In this document: one piece after another, positions 34,193-43,090 of the stretch
Position numbering within the stretch: position 1 is the stretch's first letter
Layout: every line of letters starts with the position of its first letter
Program-made: the position numbers and the translations under genes
Assembly: GCF_016919445.1 (NCBI RefSeq)
Contig: NZ_CP070356.1
Location: 1,892,001-1,956,000 of the forward strand
DNA length: 64,000 nucleotides
From: Pseudomonas sp. PDNC002
GTDB lineage: Bacteria > Pseudomonadota > Gammaproteobacteria > Pseudomonadales > Pseudomonadaceae
Direction: 5' to 3'
Notes under the pieces: model-generated
The model's input: only the letters and a program-made list of their open reading frames with translations
What the model was told of the DNA's origin: nothing
The model's database searches: none

Positions 34193-34217
34193 GGGGATTC
34201 CTATTCGCTTTGGACGA

Positions 34218-34505
34218 TCAGTCGATGCGGTTCATCAGGCGGATATCGAGTTCCGCCAGGTCAGGTTCGGCGGCCTTCACGAAGGCCTGGAAGTGCGGGC
34301 TGGCCTCGTGCTCGGCCAGGGCCTCCTCGTCGCGCCACTGCTCGATCATGTAGATCAGCTCGGCGTCCTTGATGTCACGGTGCAGGTCGTACTGCAGGCA
34401 GCCGGCCTCGGCGCGGGACGGCGCGAGCATGCCGTGCAGGCGATCCTGCAGGCTGTCGGCGCGGCCGGGCTTGGCGCGAATGATGGCGATCAGGGTCAGG
34501 CTCAT
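34218..34505 (-). CDS. Antibiotic biosynthesis monooxygenase (ABM) domain protein
   Basis: Single ABM-domain ferredoxin-like protein of 95 residues: MSLTLIAIIRAKPGRADSLQ, AEAGCLQYDLHRDIKD, FVYMIEQW-like YMIEQWRDEEALAEHEASPHFQAF. Such small dimers oxidise quinols or other electron-rich aromatics without a cofactor. ATG 34505 is chosen over 34541. It lies 25 bases before the MDR oxidoreductase, a frequent pairing with LysR-controlled quinone stress genes. Confidence 0.9.
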   Translation of the reverse strand: MSLTLIAIIRAKPGRADSLQDRLHGMLAPSRAEAGCLQYDLHRDIKDAELIYMIEQWRDEEALAEHEASPHFQAFVKAAEPDLAELDIRLMNRID

Positions 34506-34578
34506 CCGGAGTCTCTCCAGGTGCGTTGAAGGTGAAGGCATGCTGCTCTCTTTCGTCAGCGAGAAAAACCGCGTAAGT

Positions 34579-34589
34579 AGAGAGTCTCT
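34579..34589. promoter_or_regulatory. Candidate LysR-type operator between divergent genes
   Basis: AGAGAGTCTCT is a perfect palindrome around one base in the 102-base gap between the monooxygenase and the LysR gene, 19 bases before the regulator's start. A TCTCTTTC element recurs on both sides (34550 and 34585 regions). Its location suits autoregulation, but binding is inferred. Confidence 0.35.
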
Positions 34590-34607
34590 TTCAAAGGATT
34601 TTTGAAA

Positions 34608-35522
34608 ATGCTGCGTTTCGACGACCTGCAGATCTTCGTCCGCACCGCCGAGCGCGGCAGCCTCTCCGCCGCCGCCCGTGAGCTGGAGCTGTCACCGGCC
34701 GTGGCCAGCGCCGCGCTCAAACGCCTGGAAAACGAGCTGGACGTGCGCCTGTTCGCCCGCTCCACCCGCAGCCTGCGCCTGACCGCCGAGGGCGAGCTGT
34801 ACCTGGCCCACGCCCGCGCCGCGATACAGAGCCTGGACGATGGGCGCCAGCTGCTGGCCGGCGGCAAGAGCGAGATTGCCGGCAATTTCCAGGTCTCGGC
34901 GCCGTCGGATTTTGGCCGCAACGTGCTGTTGCCCTGGCTCGACGAATTCCAGGCGCAGCATCCGCGGATGAACCTGCGCCTACTGATCAGCGACCGCCAG
35001 GCCGATCTCTATCGGCAACCGGTGGACGTGGCGTTCCGACTCGGTTTGCCGGGAGATTCGAACCTGGTGGCGCTGCCGCTGGCCCCGGACAACCGCCGCG
35101 TGCTCTGCGCCGCGCCCGAGTACTTCGCCCGCCACGGCAAGCCGACACACCCGGACGAGCTGCAAAAGCACAACTGCCTGCTGTACATGCTCGGCGGGCG
35201 CGCCCACGAGCGCTGGCGCTTCAGCGACAGCCGCAAGCAGCACGAAGTGACCGTGCGCGGCGACCGCCTCTGTGACGACGCCGACGTGGTGCGGCGCTGG
35301 GCCGTGGCGGGGCAGGGGCTGGTGTACAAGTCCTGGCTGGACGTGGCGGCGGACGTGCGTGCCGGGCGGCTTGAAGTGGCGTTGGCAGACTATCTGGGCG
35401 AAGCCACCCCGATGAACCTATTCTGCACCCACCGCGCACAGCTGAGCCGGGCGGTGACCCAGCTGCGCGAGTTCGTCCAGTTGCGCTGCGCCGAACTGAT
35501 GCGCGAGCGCCCCTGGGTCTGA
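34608..35522 (+). CDS. LysR-family transcriptional regulator
   Basis: Regulator of 304 residues with an N-terminal winged helix (MLRFDDLQIFVRTAERGSLSAAARELELSPAVASAALKRLENELDVRLFARSTRSLRLT, about 1-60, seen in segments) and a periplasmic-binding-like effector domain. It belongs to the CrgA/PA-type subgroup by SPAVASAALKRLE and YRQPVDVAFRLG. ATG 34608 has AAGGA upstream. It is divergent from the monooxygenase-MDR pair, which is its likely target. The inducer is unknown. Confidence 0.92.
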   Translation: MLRFDDLQIFVRTAERGSLSAAARELELSPAVASAALKRLENELDVRLFARSTRSLRLTAEGELYLAHARAAIQSLDDGRQLLAGGKSEIAGNFQVSAPSDFGRNVLLPWLDEFQAQHPRMNLRLLISDRQADLYRQPVDVAFRLGLPGDSNLVALPLAPDNRRVLCAAPEYFARHGKPTHPDELQKHNCLLYMLGGRAHERWRFSDSRKQHEVTVRGDRLCDDADVVRRWAVAGQGLVYKSWLDVAADVRAGRLEVALADYLGEATPMNLFCTHRAQLSRAVTQLREFVQLRCAELMRERPWV

Positions 35523-35529
35523 CGTCGGG

Positions 35530-36846
35530 TCAGAGCGGCGTGTAGCGGTGGATGGCCGACGACAGGCCCCAGGCGCTGGCCACCGCCAGCAGCACCAAGG
35601 CGGTCGGCAGCAGGCTCCACCAGATGCGCGGCGCCAGGGCCGGCAACTCGATGCGGCGTTGGCTTATCCACAGGCTGGCGGCGCAGACCGAGGCGCCGAG
35701 CAGGGCGCCGGCGATGATGTCGCTGGGCCAGTGCGCGCCGAGGTAGACGCGGGACATCGCGATGCTGGCCGCCGGAATCACCGCCAGCAGCATCCAGGTC
35801 AGGCGTACGCGCGGGGACTTCTCCCGGCTGGCCAGCACCCCGAGCACCAGGAAGAACGCGAAGGATGCCGAGCTGTGCCCGCTGGGCATGCTGAAGGCGG
35901 ACAGCGGATCGGCGATCACTTCCGGCCGGGCGCGACCGAAGAAGTGCTTGAGCGTGGTATTGAGCAGCGCCGTGCCGACCATGGTGCCGGCGGCGAAGAA
36001 GGCGTGGCGCCACAGCCGCAGCGCGGCCAGCAGCACTGCCAGCAGCGCGCCGGCGATGAACTGGGTGCGGAAGTCGCCGACGCGGGTGACCGCCACCATC
36101 ACATGGTCCAGCCAGGCGTGGCGGTGTTCCTGCACCAGCGCCATCAGGCCCTTGTCCAGGGCATCCAGATAGGGCCAGCCGATCAGCATCCCCAGCAGCA
36201 GGGCGAAGCAGCCGATGGCGCCGATCAGCGGGGCATTGCGCTCCTTGCGCAACTCAGCGTGGATCACCAGCGCGAGCACGGCTGCCAGGCACGCCGCGAC
36301 CACGCCGGCCTCCGGCCAGAAGCCTTCCGGCAGCGGCAGGCGCATGGCCGCGCCGGTGGCCCAGCCGGGCACCAGGTAGGCAATGGACCAGCCGGCGGCA
36401 GCCACGATCGAGACTGCCAGGAAGCGCCCGAAGGGCATGTCGAGCATGCCGGCAATCATCGGCAGGAAGGGCCGCAGCGCCCCGATGAAACGGCCGACCA
36501 GCAAGCTTGCCACGCCATAGCGGTGGAAGAACCCTTCCGCGCTGGCCATCCATTCCGGATGGTGGCGCAGCACCGGCAAGCGGCGGATGTCCTGGTGGAA
36601 GTGGCGACCGATCCAGTAGGACGACAGGTCGCCCAGCAGGCCGCCGAAGAACGCCAATGCCAGGGTTTCCCCCAGCCCCAGGGCGCCGCTGCCGGCCAGC
36701 ACGGCGATGGCGAAGAGCATCACCACGCCGGGCAGGATGATGCCGATGATGGCGGCGCACTCGAGGAAGGCGACCAGGAACAGGACCAGGGCGAGCCATT
36801 GCGGATGGGTGGCCATCCAGGTGTTGAAGGCGGCGAGATCGATCAT
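35530..36846 (-). CDS. DedA-PAP2 fusion membrane protein
   Basis: Polytopic protein of 438 residues. The N-terminal half (about 1-200) is DedA/VTT: FLECAAIIGIILPGVVMLF, GGLLGDLSSYWIGRHF, FFHRYGVASLLVGRFIGALRPFLPMIAGM. The C-terminal half (about 225-430) is a PAP2 phosphatase with all three motifs: KHFFGRARP, PSGHSSASF and SRVYLGAHWPSDII. DedA proteins flip phospholipid or undecaprenyl phosphate, and PAP2 enzymes dephosphorylate lipid pyrophosphates, so the fusion could couple the two. The start overlaps the stop of the glycosylase gene (ATGA). Confidence 0.93.
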   Translation of the reverse strand: MIDLAAFNTWMATHPQWLALVLFLVAFLECAAIIGIILPGVVMLFAIAVLAGSGALGLGETLALAFFGGLLGDLSSYWIGRHFHQDIRRLPVLRHHPEWMASAEGFFHRYGVASLLVGRFIGALRPFLPMIAGMLDMPFGRFLAVSIVAAAGWSIAYLVPGWATGAAMRLPLPEGFWPEAGVVAACLAAVLALVIHAELRKERNAPLIGAIGCFALLLGMLIGWPYLDALDKGLMALVQEHRHAWLDHVMVAVTRVGDFRTQFIAGALLAVLLAALRLWRHAFFAAGTMVGTALLNTTLKHFFGRARPEVIADPLSAFSMPSGHSSASFAFFLVLGVLASREKSPRVRLTWMLLAVIPAASIAMSRVYLGAHWPSDIIAGALLGASVCAASLWISQRRIELPALAPRIWWSLLPTALVLLAVASAWGLSSAIHRYTPL

Positions 36847-37562
36847 CGGAAGGTGGCGTCCTGGGTTCCGAGCAGGTGGTAGTCATGGCCTTCGACCTGT
36901 CCACGGCGCAGTGGGTTGCGCGTGCAGAAGGGCGCGAAGGTGGCATCGACGAAGCGGTATTGCAGGTGCTCGTCGCGGCCGTGAGGAATGCCCAGGCGCG
37001 CGGCCTGGATAACTTGCGAGGGTGTCTCGCCGATATCGTCGACGAACAGGCGCTGCGGGTCGAAGCGCTGGGCGTCCCACTCCGGCACTTTCAGGCCCAT
37101 CGCGCGGCAGAGCAGGGTCTGGCCATTGCACAGCTTGCCCAGCGGGCGCTCGCTGCCATCGGCGGCGGGGTTGAGCCGGCGCATGGCGGCCAGTGATTCG
37201 TCACTGGAGATGCGGTCCATCCAGGGGTGCCCGGACTTGATCAGTACGGCATTGCCCGCGCCGCCGGCGCTGAAGTTCAGCGAGTCGCCGCCGCGCGCGT
37301 AATACATGTAGATGTGCCCGCCATCGAGGAACAGCGCCTTGCGCTTCTCGGTGTAACCGAGCGATGCGTGGCTGCCTTTCTCGGCCAGGTAATAGGCTTC
37401 GGTTTCGATGATCCGCGCGGAGAGCCACAGGTCGCCGACCCGGTGGCGGATCACCTTGCCCAGCAGTTCGCGGGCGACGGTCAGGGCGTCGCGGTTGAAG
37501 AAGGCGTCCGGCAGCGGGTTCGCATCGGGCCAGGGCAAACTTAGGTTGGGTTCGGCGGGCAT
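36843..37562 (-). CDS. DNA-3-methyladenine glycosylase (AAG/MPG family)
   Basis: Base-excision enzyme of 239 residues of the mammalian-AAG type, removing alkylated purines. Motifs are ARELLGKVIRH, ARIIETEAYY with the catalytic-region glutamates, SHASLGYTEKRKALFLDGGHIYMYYARGGDSLNFS, GNAVLIKSGHP, and GPGKLC-like RPLGKLCNGQTLLCRAMG. It is the upstream gene of a coupled pair with the DedA-PAP2 gene. Unlike TagA or AlkA it has no HhH motif. Confidence 0.93.
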   Translation of the reverse strand: MPAEPNLSLPWPDANPLPDAFFNRDALTVARELLGKVIRHRVGDLWLSARIIETEAYYLAEKGSHASLGYTEKRKALFLDGGHIYMYYARGGDSLNFSAGGAGNAVLIKSGHPWMDRISSDESLAAMRRLNPAADGSERPLGKLCNGQTLLCRAMGLKVPEWDAQRFDPQRLFVDDIGETPSQVIQAARLGIPHGRDEHLQYRFVDATFAPFCTRNPLRRGQVEGHDYHLLGTQDATFR

Positions 37563-37625
37563 CGGATTGTCGCGGTTCTCGGGCCGGTCTTAGGCTGGGG
37601 AATCATAACAACAAGATTCTTAAGC

Positions 37626-38480
37626 ATGGCTGAACGGATCCGGGCCGACAGCGCCCACATTACCCCCAGCGCGCACTACACCGGTTACGTCTGGTATCGC
37701 CACCAGTTGGCCGATCCGGCCTTCGCCACGGCGTTCGGCCGCTGGGTGCACGGCTGCGTGGCGCCGATCAACTGGGGCGCGCGGGTCGGCTTCGGGCTGA
37801 ATATCGAAGACTTCCTGTTACAACGTCACCTGCTGATCGATGCCCGGCTGACCCAGGCCATCGAGCTGCGCGGGGTGACCCAGGTAGTCGAGATCGCCTG
37901 TGGCTTGTCGCCCCGAGGCCGGCGTTTCCGTCAGCGCTATCCCCAGTTGACTTACCTGGAGGCCGATCTGCCGCCCATGGCCGCGCGCAAGTCCGCGCTG
38001 CTGCAGGAGCAGGGCTGGCTCGACGGCAAGCACCGCGTGCGGCCTGTGGATATCCTTGCCGAAGACGGCGAGCAGAGCCTTGCCGCGCTGCTCTCTGGCC
38101 TCGATCCGGATCGGCCGGTGGTGGTGATCACCGAAGGACTGGTGAATTACTTCCAGCGTCCGGTGATCGAGGGCTTCTGGCGCCGGCTGGCCGCAGCGCT
38201 GCGGGTGTTCCCGGAAGCGACCTACTTGACCGAACTCTATCCCGACCTGCGCGAACACCCGCGCTACCGGCAGATCCGCTGGGGCGTCGGGTTGATCGGC
38301 AAGCTGACGCGGGGCGGCTACCCGCTGCATTACCGCAGCGCCGCGGAAATCGAGCAGGCGTTCGTTGGTTTCGGGTTTGGCCGGGTGGGCGTGCTTGATC
38401 CGCAGGTGGATGGGATGGGGCTGGGGTTGCCGAAGGGGCGGATGCCGAGTCTGGTGCGGGTGATCGAGGCGCGGGTGTAG
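37626..38480 (+). CDS. Class I SAM methyltransferase, leucine carboxyl methyltransferase-like
   Basis: Protein of 284 residues resembling the LCM/PPM1 methyltransferase family: ITPSAHYTGYVWYRHQLADP, VVEIACGLSPRGRRFRQRYPQLTYLEADLPPMAARK, where ACGLSPRG is the SAM loop and LEADLP carries the acidic residue, then VVVITEGLVNYF. The substrate is unknown and is unlikely to be PP2A-type. It is divergent from the glycosylase gene, 63 bases away. A degenerate REP pair and a CCCTCACCC repeat follow. Confidence 0.8.
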   Translation: MAERIRADSAHITPSAHYTGYVWYRHQLADPAFATAFGRWVHGCVAPINWGARVGFGLNIEDFLLQRHLLIDARLTQAIELRGVTQVVEIACGLSPRGRRFRQRYPQLTYLEADLPPMAARKSALLQEQGWLDGKHRVRPVDILAEDGEQSLAALLSGLDPDRPVVVITEGLVNYFQRPVIEGFWRRLAAALRVFPEATYLTELYPDLREHPRYRQIRWGVGLIGKLTRGGYPLHYRSAAEIEQAFVGFGFGRVGVLDPQVDGMGLGLPKGRMPSLVRVIEARV

Positions 38481-38493
38481 TTTCCGAGGTGTC

Positions 38494-38590
38494 GGTTCGC
38501 GAGCAAGGGCCAGGCGTCCCCCGCGATCCTACAAAAGCGCCGCTGCCACTTATCCGGGAGCCGGTAGGGGCGAGCATGCTCGCGAACAAG
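38494..38590. repeat. Degenerate REP pair, GGAGCGAGC family
   Basis: GGTTCGCGAGCAAGGGCCAG at the left and GGTAGGGGCGAGCATGCTCG with CGAAC at the right are decayed inverted REP copies around about 55 bases. It is followed after 40 bases by the CCCTCACCC repeat, so two repeat families are stacked in one 290-base gap. Confidence 0.6.
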
Positions 38591-38630
38591 CGATCTTCGC
38601 GCAGTCCATCAATTCGGTGCCGCAGCTTTC

Positions 38631-38750
38631 CCCTCACCCTAACCCTCTCCCTGGGGGAGAGGGGACTGACATGGCATCCAGCGGAGCATTGGCGTTTCAG
38701 GTCAGCTCCGAACTGCCCCCTCTCCCTCAGGGAGAGGGCAGGGGTGAGGG
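38631..38750. repeat. Inverted-pair repeat, CCCTCACCC/CCCTCTCCC family (120 bp)
   Basis: It begins CCCTCACCCTAACCCTCTCC and ends GAGAGGGCAGGGGTGAGGG, with hairpin arms at both ends and about 60 bases in the middle. The arms match the copies at 20469 and 33026; the middle is more divergent. It lies between the methyltransferase and the convergent alpha/beta hydrolase. Confidence 0.82.
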
Positions 38751-38769
38751 AGGCCCGAGCACGAAAGAG

Positions 38770-39996
38770 TCAAGCCGCACACGCCCCCTGCTGCATCGGC
38801 ACCACCATCGCAGCCAGCGCTGCGCTGGCCTGCGGGTTACCGTGGGCGAAGATGAACGCCAGCCCGTCCGCCGTGTAGCGCAGTGGCAGGATATCCAGTT
38901 CGGGCAACCCGGCAGCGGCGAGCTTCCAGCCGCGCGAAGGGCGATCAATTGGCAGCTCGACGCGAATCAGTCCACCGAAATAGCCCAGCTCCGCCAGCTC
39001 GCAGCGCCATTCGCCGCCCTCGCCGTTCCTTAGCACCGCGCGCGTGTCGGCCGGCGCCAGGCGCGGCTCGAAGCGGCGTTCCAGGTGCAGCAACTGCTGG
39101 CGTTGGAAACGCGTGCTACCCGCAGCGTTGCGCGGTAGTGGCTCGCCCCGCAGGAAGGGGCCGTAAAGCCGCGCACAGGCGTCACGGCGTTCGAACTGGG
39201 CGAGATGGTCGGCGTTGTGGATCAGGGCGAACTCCGCATCGGTGCAGGCGTGGGCGAACTCGGCGTGTTCCCACGGCTGGGTGAAATGGTCGTACTCGCC
39301 GGCCAGCACCAGGGTTGGGCACTGCGGGTGGCGGTCGAAGCCGCCAAAGGCCAGCAGGCGCTGGCTGTTCTGCCGGTAGCGCTCGATCTCGCCGGGTGTC
39401 AGGCGCTGCAACTGGCGCAGAAGGGCCTTGCGGAACACTGGAGAGACGCCGGTATCGCCAAGCCGCAACGGGTTGATCAGGCCAGTCAGCACGCCGTGGG
39501 CGAAGGGTTCCTGCTCGCCCAGCTCCAGGCGCGCCAGGGCTTCGACCAGCAGGGCGCGTGCGCCGGGGCGGCCGAAGGCGGTGATGCCGGCCAGCAGCAG
39601 ACGGCCGCAGCGCGCCGGGTGGCGCGCTGCGAACAGCGCGGCGAGGGCCGAGCCGTAGGACAGCCCGATGGGCATCAGCGGCGGCAATTGCAGGTGTTCG
39701 GCGAAGGCGGCAATCAGGTCGGCGAGATCTTCCAGGCTCAGCTGTGGCGCGAGTTGCAGGTTGCCGCCCTGGCTGGGCAGGTCGAGGAGGATCACCGGGT
39801 GCCCGGCAAGCAGCTCGGAAACCTCGCTGGCGAAGGAGCGGAAGCTCTGGAACGCGCCTCCCAGCAGCAAGACCGGCGGTCGCGGGTCGTCCTCCCGGGA
39901 GGAAAACGCCTGGTAATGCAGTTGCCAACCGTCCAGGTCGAGCACCGCCGGGGCGGCGGTCAGGGCCTGGGCGCTGTAATCGGTGCGATAGCGCAT
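38770..39996 (-). CDS. Alpha/beta-hydrolase with a distinct C-terminal domain (RhlA-like)
   Basis: Protein of 408 residues. The hydrolase part (about 20-285) has LLLGGAFQSFRSFASE, LLDLPSQGGN, nucleophile S113 in GLSYGS, acid D236 in LAGEYDHFTQ and H264 in NADHLAQFE, resembling RhlA-type lipid hydrolases or acyltransferases. A C-terminal part (about 295-408) has ERRFEPR and ELAELGYFGGLIRVE, faintly like the RxxxR and D/NxSxxGG motifs of PilZ, but the second is degenerate. ATG 39996 is chosen (MRYRTDYSAQ). It lies upstream of proA in opposite orientation; I recall a hydrolase at this place in PAO1. Confidence 0.82.
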   Translation of the reverse strand: MRYRTDYSAQALTAAPAVLDLDGWQLHYQAFSSREDDPRPPVLLLGGAFQSFRSFASEVSELLAGHPVILLDLPSQGGNLQLAPQLSLEDLADLIAAFAEHLQLPPLMPIGLSYGSALAALFAARHPARCGRLLLAGITAFGRPGARALLVEALARLELGEQEPFAHGVLTGLINPLRLGDTGVSPVFRKALLRQLQRLTPGEIERYRQNSQRLLAFGGFDRHPQCPTLVLAGEYDHFTQPWEHAEFAHACTDAEFALIHNADHLAQFERRDACARLYGPFLRGEPLPRNAAGSTRFQRQQLLHLERRFEPRLAPADTRAVLRNGEGGEWRCELAELGYFGGLIRVELPIDRPSRGWKLAAAGLPELDILPLRYTADGLAFIFAHGNPQASAALAAMVVPMQQGACAA

Positions 39997-40304
39997 GGCA
40001 GTTCTCCGGCGGTGGGTCGCCTCTTGTTGTTCTTCCCTGGCGTGAGTCCCTGGCATGCGAGCACTGCGGGGGCAATTAGCCATGCTTGCAAGGTAAACAG
40101 CGGATACGAATTTGGTTACCCAACCTTCGGGCGGCGGAGCGGGCGACGGACCGGCAGGTGTAACCGTTTGGCCGATGCGGCGGGGCATGCAAGGGGATTG
40201 GCGTTACGCGAAGCGCGCCGCTGACCGGCGGGCTGCTGTGGCTGGCCGCTGAGGGGGCGCTCCCGCTATACTTGCGCATTTCCCTCACGCAGACGCGTTT
40301 GATC
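39997..40304. other. Intergenic region between hydrolase and proA
   Basis: About 308 bases with the divergent promoters. TATACT at 40267-40272 is a good -10 for proA, with a weak -35 (TGGCCG near 40243). No ORF with support, no repeat of the two families and no terminator is visible. Confidence 0.45.
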
Positions 40305-42226
<1,922 letters not shown>

Positions 42227-42246
42227 ACAAGTCAGAGAGTCATTCA

Positions 42247-42600
42247 ATGCAAACCGAACAACTGGTCGAACTGACCATCGCCGCCCTGGAAGATCTCAAG
42301 GCGCAGGACATCACCGTCATCGACGTGCGCGAGAAGACCAGCATCACCGACGTCATGGTCATCGCCACCGGCGCCTCCAGCCGTCAGGTCAAGTCGCTGG
42401 CCGACAACGTACTGGAGAAGGTCAAGGAACAGGGCGTGCGCCCGATCGGCAGCGAAGGCCAGGAAGGCGGCGAGTGGGTCCTGATCGACCTCGCCAACGT
42501 CGTGGTCCACGTCATGCAGCCGGCTACCCGCCAGTTCTACGACCTGGAGCGCCTGTGGCAGGGCGCCGAGCAGAGCCGCGCGTCCCACAGCGCCGAGTAA
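42247..42600 (+). CDS. rsfS: Ribosome silencing factor RsfS
   Basis: Protein of 117 residues that binds L14 of the large subunit and blocks subunit joining in starvation. Motifs are [42 protein letters not shown] (seen in pieces), [37 protein letters not shown], standard for the Iojap/YbeB family. It sits between nadD and rlmH with seven bases to the latter. Confidence 0.97.
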   Translation: MQTEQLVELTIAALEDLKAQDITVIDVREKTSITDVMVIATGASSRQVKSLADNVLEKVKEQGVRPIGSEGQEGGEWVLIDLANVVVHVMQPATRQFYDLERLWQGAEQSRASHSAE

Positions 42601-42607
42601 GCCTGTC

Positions 42608-43075
42608 GTGCGTCTGCGTCTGATCGCGGTCGGCTCGCGCATGCCGCGCTGGGTGGAAGAGGGCTGGCAGGAGTACGTCAAGCGCCTGCCCTCGGAGCTG
42701 TCCCTGGAACTGGTGGAAATTCCGTTGAACACGCGCGGCAAGAATGCCGACGTGGCGCGGCTGATCCGCCAGGAAGGCGAGGCCATGCTGAGCAAGGTCC
42801 AGCCCGGGGAACGCATCGTCACCCTCGAAGTCGAAGGCAAGCCCTGGAGCACCCCCCAGCTGGCGCAGGAGCTCGACCGCTGGCGCCTGGACGCGCGCAC
42901 CGTCAACCTCATGGTCGGCGGGCCGGAAGGCCTGGCGCCGGAGGTCTGCGCGCGCAGCGAGCAGCGCTGGTCACTGTCGCCGCTGACCCTGCCGCACCCG
43001 CTGGTGCGTATCCTGGTTGGCGAACAGATCTACCGCGCCTGGACGGTTCTGTCCGGGCACCCTTACCACAAGTAG
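42608..43075 (+). CDS. rlmH: 23S rRNA pseudouridine-1915 N3-methyltransferase
   Basis: SPOUT methyltransferase of 155 residues modifying Psi1915 in helix 69 of 23S r[16 protein letters not shown], the trefoil-knot [52 protein letters not shown] end (pieces visible throughout) and [23 protein letters not shown] are diagnostic. The start is GTG 42608. It precedes mrdA by 15 bases. Confidence 0.97.
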   Translation: MRLRLIAVGSRMPRWVEEGWQEYVKRLPSELSLELVEIPLNTRGKNADVARLIRQEGEAMLSKVQPGERIVTLEVEGKPWSTPQLAQELDRWRLDARTVNLMVGGPEGLAPEVCARSEQRWSLSPLTLPHPLVRILVGEQIYRAWTVLSGHPYHK

Positions 43076-43090
43076 TCGTAGCCGTTTTCG

